Positions 22,258 through 33,700 of a stretch of DNA of 64,000 nucleotides are shown here, in pieces. The stretch is from Vitis vinifera. Its lineage: Eukaryota > Streptophyta > Magnoliopsida > Vitales > Vitaceae. Under the pieces are notes generated by a model, which saw only the letters and a list, made by a program, of their open reading frames with translations, was not told where the DNA came from and searched no databases. Where the stretch lies: the NCBI RefSeq assembly GCF_030704535.1, contig NC_081818.1, forward strand, positions 2,927,001 to 2,991,000, read 5' to 3'. The translations under genes and the position numbers were made by a program. Numbering within the stretch: the stretch's first letter is position 1; the number at the start of each line of letters is the position of its first letter.

Positions 22258-25200
22258 TCATAAAAAAATCACATCTAGTTGTCTTCTAATATTAACAAAT
22301 TGTTCTTCACTTAGAGGTTTTGTAAAGATATCAGCAAATTGATATTTTGTGCTTACAAATTCAAGTATTATGTCACCCTTTTGTGTATGGTCTCTAAGAA
22401 AATGATGTCTAATCTCTATATGCTTAGTCCTAGAGTGTTGCACAAGATTTTTTGATATATTTATGATACTAATATTATCATATTTAATAGGAACATGCTC
22501 AAAAGATAAATCAAAATCACTAAGTGTTTATTTCATCGAAAGAATTTGTGCACAACATAAATCGGTTGCTATGTATTCAACTTTCGCTGTTGGCAAAACT
22601 ACCGAATTTTGCTTCTTACTATGCCATGAAACAAGTGAGTATCCTAGGAAATGACAAGTGCCACTAGTGTTTTTTCTTTCAACCCTACAACTGAAAAAAT
22701 CGGCATCCGAAAATCCAATTAATTCAAAGTTATCACTCTTAGGATACCATAAGCCTATGTATATTGTCGCTTTCAAATATCTAAGAATTCTTTTTACGAC
22801 ACTTAAGTGAGATTCTTTAGGACAAGATTGAAATCTAGCACACAAGCATATACTATACATAATGTCGGGTCTACTAGTGGTCAAATATAACAAATAACAT
22901 ATCATGCCTTTATACATAGTTGAGTCAATGGATTTACTTTTCTCATTCTTATCAAACTTGATGGTTGAACTCATTGGAGTCTTCATTGTTTTGGCTTCTT
23001 CCATGTTGAACCTTTTGAGAAGATCTCTCATATACTTTGCTTGATTAATGAAGGTTCCTTCATTTAGTTGCTTGATTTGAAGTCCAAGGAAAAAGTTGAG
23101 CTCTCCCATCATGCTCATTTCAAACTCACTATACATGCACATAGAAAATTCTTCACAAAGAGAGACATTAGTATCATAAAAAATGATATCATCAACATAT
23201 ATTTGAACTAAGAGCATATCATTTTCTTTAGTTTTTATGAAAAGAATTGTGTCAATTTTTCCCATTTTAAAACCTTTTTTCAAAAGAAATTTACTCAATC
23301 TTTCATACCATGCTCTAGGTGCTCGTTTCAAACCATAAAGAGCCTTTTTAAGTTTAAAAACATGGTTAGGAAAGTTAAAACTTTGAAAACTGGGTGGTTG
23401 TTCAACATATACTTTTTCATTTATAAAACCATTTAAAAAGACACTTTTCACATCCATTTGATATAAAACAAAGTCTTTAAAACATGCAAAGGCAAGTAAC
23501 ATCCTAATGGCTTCCAACCTAGCTATGGAGGCAAAAGTTTCTTCATAATCTATCCCTTCTTCTTGATTAAAACATTGAGCTACCAATTTTGATTTATTTC
23601 TAACAATTATGCCATTTTCATCCATTTTATTTGTAAAGACCTATCTAGTTCCAATAACACTTTGATTTGAAGGTCTTGGTACTAATTCCCACACTTCACT
23701 TCTTTCAAATTGATTTAACTTTTCTTGCATAGCAATCATCTAATTTTCATCATTTAAAACATCATTTATATTTTTAGGCTCAATTTGAGAGATAAAAGCA
23801 AGATTATTGCAAATGTTTCTAAGAGATGATCTAGTTCTTACCCCACTAGATGGATTACCTATAATTTGATCTTGTGAGTGATTGATGACAAACTTCCAAT
23901 CTTTAGGAAGGTCTTAGCTTGATTCACCTTACACTTGTTGATGATGAGGTAATGTCAATGATGATTCTTCTTTCTTGGGATCTTCTCCAATTACTTCTTG
24001 TTGCCTTATATCTTCAATTTGAAATCTTCCCATGGAAGTCTCCAAACCTAAATCATCATCAAAACTCTCTCTTTCTTGGAGAGAATTGTTAGATTCATTA
24101 AAAATAACATGGATGAACTCCTCTACAACCATGATTCTTTTGTTAAAAACTTTAAAAGTTTTACTTGAAGTTGAGTAACCAAGGAAAATTCCAACATCCA
24201 ATTTTGCATCAAATTTTCCAAGATTGTCTTTGGTGTTTAATATAAAACATTTGCACCCAAAGACTTTGAAATAACTAATGTTGAGTTTTTTGTTTTTCCA
24301 AAGCTTATAAAGAGTTTTCTTAAGAATGAGTCAATAATATTATATTTAAAACATAACAAGAAGTGTTAACTGCTTAGGCCCAAAAATATTTTGGTAAATT
24401 GTTTTCATTTAGCATGGTTCTAACCATTTCTTAAAGAGTTTTATTTTTCCTTTCAACTACTCCATTTTGTTGAAGAGTTCTAGGAGCCGAAAAAATGTGA
24501 TTAATTCCATGCTCATTGCAAAATTCTTCAAAATCAATATTTTCAAATTCTCTCACATGATCACTTCTTATACAAGTAATTGTAAAACCTTTTTCATTTT
24601 GAACCTTATTGCAAAACTTTGAAAACTCATAAAAGACTTCATTCTTTTGACTTAAAAACAAGACTCATGTGTATCTAAAGAAGTCATCCACAATAACATA
24701 TGCATAAGACTTTCTTCCAAGACTTGGTGTCCTAGAGGGACCAAATAAATCCATATGCAACAACTCAAGTGGCCTAGATGTGGAAATGAAGTTTTTGTTT
24801 TTGAAAGAGTTTTTGATTTGCTTTCCCATTTGACAAGCTTCACAAACTTTATCTATTTGAAAATTTGTTTTGGGAAGGCCTCTAACAAGTTCATCTTTGT
24901 TGAGTTGGAAAATGAGGTCCATGTTAGCATGTCCCAACCTCCTATGCCACAACCAACTTTGATCATGCATGCTTGAAAATCATCTATCATGGCCATCATA
25001 TTTTGAAATATTTATAGCATAAACATTATCACATCTATGGCCCATAAGGATGGTTTTATCATTTTTAATATCCTTGATGATGCAATGAGATGCTTCAAAA
25101 ATCACTTTAAAACCTTTGTCACAAAGTTGACTAATGCTTAAAAGGTTATATTTTAAACCATTTACTAATAAAACACTTTCAATAAGAGAGAATGTGTTAT

Positions 25201-25320
25201 TACCAATCTTGACCAATGATTCTTCTTTTTGCATTGTTTCCAAAGGTAACATATCTTCCATTTTTCTTTGTAAGGAAAGCAAATTTGGATTCATCTCCAG
25301 TCATGTGTCTTGAGCATTCA
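22258..25320 (-). pseudogene. copia pol: integrase - reverse transcriptase - RNase H, broken
   Basis: In order on the minus strand: protease tail and pre-integrase region (LLSISQLCDKGFKVIF at about 25130; WLWHRRLGHANMDLIFQL at about 24940), integrase core (LLHMDLFGPSRTPS at about 24760, IVDDFFRYT, LQQNGVVERKNKTL at about 24450), reverse transcriptase (QMDVKSVFLNG at about 23450, catalytic IYVDDIIF at about 23190), and RNase H (ending TKHIEIRHHFLRDHTQKGD and ADIFTKPLSEEQF at 22440-22290). Stops or shifts near 24970, 24660, 24430, 23930, 23630 and 22530 divide it. Confidence -1.
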
Positions 25321-25636
25321 CTATCCAAGAACTACTTATCTTTCTTTGAACCATACAATATAAAACTCAAGTTAATTTAGGTACCCATATCTTTTTGGGT
25401 CCTTGAGGGTTAGTGACCTTGGATTTTTCAATCCAAACCTTTTTAGCTTTTGCATTTGAATTCTTTTGAGAACCATTTCTTAAAGAACATGTACTACTAA
25501 TTTTCCCTCATCTTCCACAAAAGTTGCAAGTAGTGGAAGGACTTGCACTTGTGAATTCTTTTATAAAATAGTTTTTAAAATACTTTTGATTTTTTAAAGA
25601 TTTGAATCTTAGCCTTTATTTGTCAAAAATACATTT

Positions 25637-27023
25637 TTAGCTAGCTAGAATCATTTCAAAAGCTTTTTGTCCATAAGAAAATATTGAAAGAGAGGAGGTC
25701 AACCATTCATTTTTCTTTCTCAAAATCTCATTTTCTTTTTCAAGATGAGTTTTAGAAATTTCAACAATTGAAAATTTTTCTTTTACTTCTTCAAGTTCTT
25801 TTTCAAGTTGTTGAATTTTCTCTTTGAGAGAAATATTTTTCAAACTAAGTTTTTCAAAATCCTCATACAATTCTTAAAAAACATCATGCATATCTTCATC
25901 ACTAAAGTTAGAGTTTACCTTGTCAAGTTCATCTATTTCCATGAAACACATGTTTGCCACTTCTTTCTCATTTTCTTTTTCAGAGGATTCTTCACTTTCA
26001 CTCCAAGTAGCCATCATTGCCTTCTTCATTCTCCTCTTGGCTTCACTTTTGTAGAGAGGATAATCATATTTAATGTGTCCCGGTTTCTTGCATTGGAAAC
26101 ACACCAAATCTCTTTTCTCTTCCCATTTCTCCTTGTCACCATGAGATGAAGATTCCTTTTTAGAAAGGTCTCTTCTAAAGGTGAACCTTCCTCCTCTAAA
26201 CCTTTCACCCCTCATGTATTTGTTGAGCTTTCTTGTGATGAGGGCTAGATCATCATCTTCTTCACTTTGTTTTTCTTCTTCAACTTCTTCTTCTTCCTTA
26301 GTTGTAGATTTGAGAGTTATGCTTTTCTTCTTTTTGTCTTCACCTTCTTGTAGTTTTTTTGCCAAATTGATCTCATATGTCATTAATGACCCTACGAGCT
26401 CCTCCATAGGTAGCTTAGTCAAGTCTTTTGGTTCTTGAATTGCGGTGACCTTTGTATGTCACTTTGATGGAAGTGACCTCAAGATCTTCATCACTTTTTC
26501 GGATTCCTTGTAGGTCTTTCCCAATGCTTCAAGACCATTGACAATGTTGGTGAACCTAGTGATCATTTCAACAACAGTCTCATTTTCTTTCATAAAAAAC
26601 AATTCATAGCTATGAACAAGTAAATTGATTTTTGACTTTTTTTACTTAATTTGCTCTTTCATGAGTTATTTCAAGCAATCTCCAAATTTCTTTAGCTGAT
26701 TTGTATTGACATATTCTATTATATTCATTTATATCCATAACGTATTGCAAAGTGAAAACGACCTTAGCATTTAATTGAAAATATCTTCTATCAAACTCAT
26801 TCCATTCTTGCTTGGGTTTTGGAACCATGACTCCATCAACTAGTTTTGTAGGAAAAGTTGGGTCATCTTCAATGATGTCCCATACGTCCCATACGTCCAA
26901 ATCAGTTGATTGTAAATACCAAGTTATTTTAGTTTTCCAATAGGGATAGTTGGTTCCAGTAAAAAATGGAGCTCTATTTTTTGCAAAACTTTCAGTGTGA
27001 GATGAGCTTGATGGAATAACCAT
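25637..27023 (-). pseudogene. copia gag, broken
   Basis: The start MVIPSSSSHTESFAKNRAPF at 27023 is followed by FFTGTNYPYWKTKITWYLQS, typical of the N-terminus of plant copia gag. The zinc knuckle near 26095 reads CFQCKKPGHIKYDY: the last ligand of CX2CX4HX4C is Tyr instead of Cys. A Lys/Glu-rich and then coiled-coil-like segment follows (25870-25637). In-frame stops lie near 26645 and 25873. Confidence -1.
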
Positions 27024-27055
27024 TTTCTCTTAGATGATTAAGTTTTAAACAAGAG

Positions 27056-27074
27056 GCCTAACTTTGATACGAAT
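27056..27074 (-). promoter_or_regulatory. Degenerate primer-binding site of the 9.8-kb copia element
   Basis: Directly inside the 5' LTR the minus strand reads ATTCGTATCAAAGTTAGGC, related to the TGGTATCAGAGC used by plant copia elements to prime from initiator Met-tRNA. The leading TGG is altered. Confidence -1.
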
Positions 27075-28349
27075 TGAGAAAATAAAGACTAATCTTAAAT
27101 GAGAAAAACAACCAAGAGAGGGGTGAATTGAGTTTTTCAAAAAAAATTTCAACACAACAAATTCAAGCTTAATAGAAGCAAATATAAAGAGATAGAGTTA
27201 GAGAAATCAAACTCATATTTTATAGTGGTTTGACGCTTCCTTGCCTACGTCCACTTTCCTCAAGCTCATAACTGAGTGAGAGTTCCACTAACTTGAAGCT
27301 TCAACCAAGTTTCTAATCTCCTTTACATTTGGACTTCGACTTCAATGGGCTCTTATACAATCTCTTCAAGATTCAACTCACTTGAAGGCTTTAATACTCA
27401 ATTTTACAAGAATGAATCTCTTAACCTAACTCAATAATAGTTCAAATACAAATTAAAGATAGGATGAATCACAAATGTGCATTAAAGGATATGTAAGTGA
27501 AGATTTAATGCACCAAGAAAGAAATGAGAGCTTGTAAGACAAGAACAAGTGAGTAGACAAATAAATGCAAGTGTTCTCTATGTCATAAATGAAGTGGAAC
27601 TATCAATTTATAGGTTTCTAACCCCGGGAGCCAAGAAAAACAAAAAACAGCCTCAACTGATCGAGTTGGGGGTCGATCGATTCACTAGCCATTGGAGCAT
27701 TTAATGCTTTGGCAGGTTACCATTGCTTCAATCGGACCTTGATTGGACCTCGACTGAAGGTTGATCAAGAAAGAGGATACCTAGATAGGGAAAGAAAGGC
27801 TACTGGAAGAGAGAGAGAGAGAGAGAGAGTGTGTGTATGTGTGTTTTTGCACTCCTCGATCAGACCTCGATCGGGTAAAGGTAACTGGTCGACCGGTACC
27901 CTAGCCAGTTGAGTCGGTTGGTCCAGTGCCTCGATCGGTTCAACATTTTGGTCCTGAAAACCTATTTTTTTTTTTTTTTTTATGTTTTTTTCTCTTTTAA
28001 CACTTAAGTAAAGTCTTTAGGTAAATTAATATGTCAATTCTGAAACGTTTTGCCTAAGATACGTTTGATAAAACTCGGGTTTTTAATGAAACTTTAACTT
28101 TAAGAAATAAACCGAGTTTTCAAAAAATGCATGAAATGATATGTAAAACCTAAGTGTACTCATACATTCATCTTACATTTGTTTCCTATGATTAAAAGTC
28201 TTACAAATGTCTTGATCTTGTATTCATTAGGTTATTTAATGAATTTCCAAATTAATATATGAGATTTTTTACTATTCAAACCAATTAGTAATTTAACCAT
28301 CATAGTTTATTATCATCAGAACCTGATTAGAAGAACCCTTGGGCTAACA
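27075..28349 (-). repeat. 5' LTR of the 9.8-kb copia element
   Basis: 1275 bp. On the minus strand it begins TGTTAGCCCAAGGG and ends TATTTTCTCA. It is longer than the 3' LTR partly because of an (AG)n/(GT)n expansion near 27805-27845. Many single-base differences from the other LTR are visible. Confidence -1.
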
Positions 28350-28354
28350 TTTAC

Positions 28355-29411
28355 TAACTTATTTCCTGAAAACATTATTCAAGAATATCATTAACCTTCA
28401 AAAAAGTTAAATTTATAATGCATTGTTCTTTGAACTCATGTTTTCAATGCCTTTCTAAATAATTTTTTTTTTTAAAGTGAGAAAACATTGGAAAATAAAT
28501 AAATTAGAGGAAAAATGGAATGAAAAAAAAAATTGTTGTTTAATTATACTAGCCATAGAAAAAAAAAAAAAAAAAAAAAAAGGATAAAAGAGGACAAAAC
28601 CGGCCGGCATTTAATGACAAAGGAGCTGTGTGGGTCCATTCCAATTCTAAATGATTTTATACCAATTTATAATGGATAGTGTCGGTGCTCATATGATATT
28701 TTTATCTTATCTTATTTAATTAAAAAAAAGAAATTTAAAATTGAATAAAGTATTTGAGACAGTCTCCAATATACTTTCTAATTCTTCTTCTAAAAACAGA
28801 CACTTCTTTAAGTAATTTAACGTCTAAAATTTTGAATCAAGAAGATTTCTTTAATAAATAATTTATCATAAAATTTTCAAATAAAAAATGAGAAAATTTT
28901 GAATTTTTACTTCTTCAATTATTATATTTATTTATTTATATTAAATTAATACTTTTTAAATTTAATTTCGTAATCTGCACATCAAAATATAAGATCGATT
29001 TTAATATCATTTATAACAATTTATTTCTAATCATATAAATATTTATAAGAGTTTATATGTATGTACCGTTACGATTTTCTCAATACAAAAATATTATTTA
29101 AAAAACGTGGGAGTTAATTTACTTTGCTAGCTAACTACAAATGGACGACGAAGTTGTCACTGACAGTCAATAAAACAAGAAGCCGTCAGATAAACGACGT
29201 CGTTTTGCGAAACGTTAATCAAAGAAATAAGTCTCGGAAAACCAGCGTCCATAGCAATCTCTGCTGCTGCAGACCAACTGACAGGGATCGACTGTTCCAC
29301 GTGGCTATCAGATAATGCTTCAGCCGGCATAGAAAGAGGGAGAACGAGACAGAGGTCGAGTCCACAGAGGCCAGAGATCTAGGGTTTGGTGGGAGGAGCG
29401 GAAGGACGACA
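28355..29411 (+). promoter_or_regulatory. AT-rich spacer and 5' flank of the endo-beta-mannosidase gene
   Basis: 28355-29100 is AT-rich with poly-A tracts and no recognisable gene. The last ~300 bases are GC-richer and probably hold the promoter and 5' UTR. A perfect 14-bp palindrome AAACGACGTCGTTT lies at 29192-29205, about 207 bp before the ATG; its GACGTC core is of the kind bound by plant bZIP factors. No TATA box is evident. Confidence -1.
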
Positions 29412-30697
29412 ATGGCTGAAATCGGGAAGACGAAGCTTGACTCCGGGTGGGTCGCCGCCAGATCCACCGACATTCAACTCACTGGAACTCAGCTCACCAC
29501 CACTCACCCTCCCGCCGGCCCCACCTCCCCCTGGATGGAGGCCGTCGTTCCCGGAACGTAATTTTTTCTCCTTTTCTACTCTTCTTTTTTAACTCCAAGT
29601 TGTGTTTTGCATGAAATTTGGTTGCATTTGGAATAGGCAGTGACCTGCAATTGTTAATGTTTTGGATGGAATTTGATTTGAATTGGAATGGTTTTGTTTT
29701 TGATCGTCGAGTTGTTTTTGAAATTTTGAATATGGAGTCAGAAAAAACATGTGACTTGGGCTTTGTGGTGGGTTTTGATGAGTAGGTGTAATTATTAGTG
29801 CCTTTTTCTTTTGGGGAATTCATTCTGATCGGGAGTGATTTGGGTTTGATTTACAATTTGTTTCTGAAATTTCGAATTTGAACTCAGGAAAAGCATGAGG
29901 CTAGGGTTTTGTGGTGGATTTTGATCAGTAACTGTGTAATTACTAATGTGAAGTCAAGAAGATGTGATGGAGAAGGTGGAAGTGGTTTTCCATTGAATTT
30001 AGGGTTTCAAGGTTGACTCGTGTTCATTTGCACGGATTATGGATGAGTTTACTAGGCAAATTGATGGTGCTTGTCGTTTGATGGTGAAGAAGCGTTCTAT
30101 TAGTATCAGTCTTGTTGGTTGGAGCCTGTTGTCCCTAGAATGTGGCCTCATCATTTCCATTTCTTCAGTTCAAATATGCATTTTGGAATAGTCATGCTTT
30201 CTATTATCAGCCTTTTTTTTTAAAGTTGTGTATCAGCATGGCTTGGGGATTTGCAAAGGTGTGTTGATGTGATCAAGGAGATGTGGGATGGAGCATGAAC
30301 AAGTGGAAGAGAGAGAATTGAAGCTTCTATAAATTATGGCTTTCAAAGTTGATTGTGATTCACACTCATTTCCACTCTCCTTTAATTCAAATTCATGTAT
30401 TTTTTTAACCTTTTTTTGTTCTTTCCAATTTTAAATTTAAAAATTGAAAACTAAAATTTGAAAATTTATACCTTGACAGTCACTTTTTTTTTTTTTTTTT
30501 TGGTGGGATTCCATGTTGGGAGTTGTCTTATTTTTTATTATCATTTTTTATTTGTTTGTTTACAATTTTCCCTAGCTGTATATTGTCTTGAACACACACA
30601 CACACACACACAAAAAGAAGAAGAAGAAAAATTGTCTTCACCACTAAATGTGGTGTTTCATGGAGTTCTTGTAGTGGATTTTAATCTTGGATACTCT

Positions 30698-30747
<50 letters not shown>

Positions 30748-33700
30748 TTTCCTAGAAGCGAAATTTTAAAATTTTTTAAGAAACATTTTTGGTTATTTTA
30801 CTTGGTAGTTTTTTTTTTTTTTAATTTCAAAACTTGAAAACAATGTTTTTTAAATATAAGGAGGGAGAAAGAAACTGTTTCCTTTTTGTATTTTGTTAGG
30901 AAGGAAGAAGTGTATCCAAAGGACAGCTAACATAGTCTTGCTGTGATTAATGGGATGTATAATGGAGTGGGATCAATTGAAAAAGGGAGAAGTGAGTTTA
31001 CCATGGATTTAGGCTTTTAATGTTGGCCAGTTACTGATTTCCCATTGGTTATGGATGAAATTGCAGAGCGTATTCAGTTGTTTGATGATGATGAAGAATT
31101 CTATTAAAAAAGGTAAAGATGATATTTTTTTAATAAGAAAATAATGGATTAAAGAGCACCAAGCAAAAAAGGGGATGCAACCCAAGCACACAAGATGGAT
31201 ATACAAAAGTGCCAAAGGGTGAAATAGCAGAAAGAGCTGGAATGGAAGATGGGCTTGTTTGAGGAATTTCAGATTTAATGCACCCTATAAAGGGGCTCTC
31301 TTGAAAATCGCATGAAAGCCACATGTGCAATTGGTTCATTCCAGTTTAAATGGACATGAGATTTGAAATTTATAAATGATATCACATCTAATACCTAATT
31401 GGTCAAAATTTTGAGATTTTATAAATTTAAATTTGATTGAAAATAGAACCTAAATCTTATACCTTAAAAATAAATCTATATATTGATTATGAACAGAAAG
31501 AGCCAAAGGGAGTAAAATGCAAAATGAGTCTTAATTAGGAGAGAGAGGGACGATGATGTTTACTCCTTTTAATGAGTCTAAGGAGCTAGTTACTCCTCAA
31601 TGCTTGATTAGCATGATCAGCTATTCTTACCATAAAGAGAGATGGAAGATGATGCACAAAAGTCTTTTCATAAAAATTTTATATGATAAACCTGTGGCAC
31701 TTACTCCACACTAGTTTGGTAGCATATACTTGATTTAAGTTTCTGGTAATAATTTTTGCAAGCTCTTATGCTAGCCTTTTCCCCCAGTGACATCCAACAA
31801 TATCTGCGCTAGAACTAGAAGCTATTAGTAATAGCATCTTTTGCATATGTGTTTCCATTAGCCTAGTAAACCTGTGGCACTCCGTACTCCATAGTAGTTT
31901 GGTGGCATATACTTGATTTAAGTTTCTGTTAATAATTTTTGCAAGCACTTATACTAGCCTTTACCCCAGTGACATCCAACAATATCTGTGCAAGAACTAG
32001 AAGCTATTAATAATAGCATCTTTTGCATATATGTTTCCATATCCAGGCTAATGGTGATTTGGTTGAAACAGTGTCTTGGCAACCCTTGTGAAGAACAAAC
32101 TTGTGCCAGATCCCTTCTATGGCTTGGAAAATGAGTCAATTTTAGATATTGCAGATGCTGGAAGGGAGTATTACACATTCTGGTTTTTCAGAACTTTCCA
32201 TTGTAAGCTGGTACGTTATATCTCAACAAGAATCATGCTCTTTGAGCTTGAATTGACCTCAAATTTTTTTTTTGGAATTAGAAACAAACATTTTATTATC
32301 ATGGAATGAGTAAATATAAAGAAGGATGTAAAACCACCCATCACAACCAGTACATAACTCTGATCAAAAGTGAGAAAAAACTATCTAGTCTAATTGTAGT
32401 AAAAAAAATACTTTTGTACATTTTCAAATGCTAAAATTTGTCAATGCTTTCCTTGAAAACTTGTTTTAGGAAAATAATAATTTTTATTTTGGTTGTGGAA
32501 ATTCTTGATCACTTATGTAGAGCCAATGAGAAGTGTCTGGATGTTACACATTAAGTTTTTTGTTTGTTTGAAGGTACATCATTAATCTTGTAGTGAAGTT
32601 GGAAGGAGAACTTGTATTAATTACAATTTTGAGGACAAGGAGAATAAGTGGTTGAACATTTTTTTTTTTTTTTGATGAAAACAATCAAAGCATCTCTTAG
32701 TACTGACCCTTTAGCAGGGAAATGCTCAGGTGGGTCACCTCTATTTTCAATGTTAAGTATTACAATTTTTTCACAAATTGGAAAGACCCAATGAAGAAGA
32801 GATTAAGAGCACTGCCCTTAAAACTAGATTAAGTGGGTGCTTCCATAGCATTGAGTTGTTGACATATATATAAAAATTCAAGCATCAGCTTTATAGGATG
32901 CTATGCAACCAATCATGGTTTGGGAGATAAGATAGGAGGTGTTCAGAAAACATCATTCTATAAAAGGATAAGAAAATGTTGACTGATGACCAGAAGCGAC
33001 AAAGTCGGTTGAGATGGCTTGGTTATGCAAAGTGAAAACCAGTTGTTACACAGGAAGGAGTGTTATAGTTTAAGTTGAAGGTCCAGCAAAACAAGATGAA
33101 GGTAAAAAGGATGCAGGTCGAGGAAGTGAAAAAAAATGTTTTTCTATGATTGGATAGAAATATGCAATGTAGAAGAATGACAAAAAAGGATTATTGTAAC
33201 TGACTCAGCTAGGAGAAACCTTGGTTCTATGCTCAAGATTTTCTTGGGTAGAGAGTAAAAGATGTTTGTCTGACTCACTGTTATCATTGTTAACCCTATT
33301 CATTGGCATATCTATAGCTTCCTCATTGTGAGAAATAACATTTTACTTTTCTTTGATTAGAATGAATGGCATTTTACTTTATTCTGGATTAGAGAAAGAT
33401 AAAAAGGGTAGGTTTAGAAGGGATGGGGAAAATCTTAAGTTTCCACATCTGGAAGTTGTCTCAGTAGAAATCATACAAGAACATCAAAGCTGTTGAGTTT
33501 GGTAGCATGGAGAAAAGTTATATTGTTACCATCCCATCAATGTCATGGACTTGCTGTGGTGTGGATATTCAGTTGCTTTATTGACTAGGTCCTGTGTGGT
33601 GTATCATTTTAAAGCTTAAAAGAGCCTTCTGATAGTAAAAGCTCTTCTATAGAGTGTTTAGCTATATTTAAGAAGTCCTTTGAGTTAAAGATATTGGAAC

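Larger units (their letters stand above)
18564..28349 (-). mobile_element. Full-length but inactive Ty1-copia element (SIRE-like), 9.8 kb
   Basis: Bounded by TTTAC target duplications (18559-18563 and 28350-28354) and two LTRs. Order on the minus strand: 5' LTR, primer-binding site, gag, protease, integrase, reverse transcriptase, RNase H, an extra ORF region, polypurine tract, 3' LTR. Integrase before reverse transcriptase identifies copia. The long LTRs and extra coding region after pol resemble Sirevirus elements. All frames carry stops and the LTRs visibly differ, so the copy is old. Confidence -1.
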
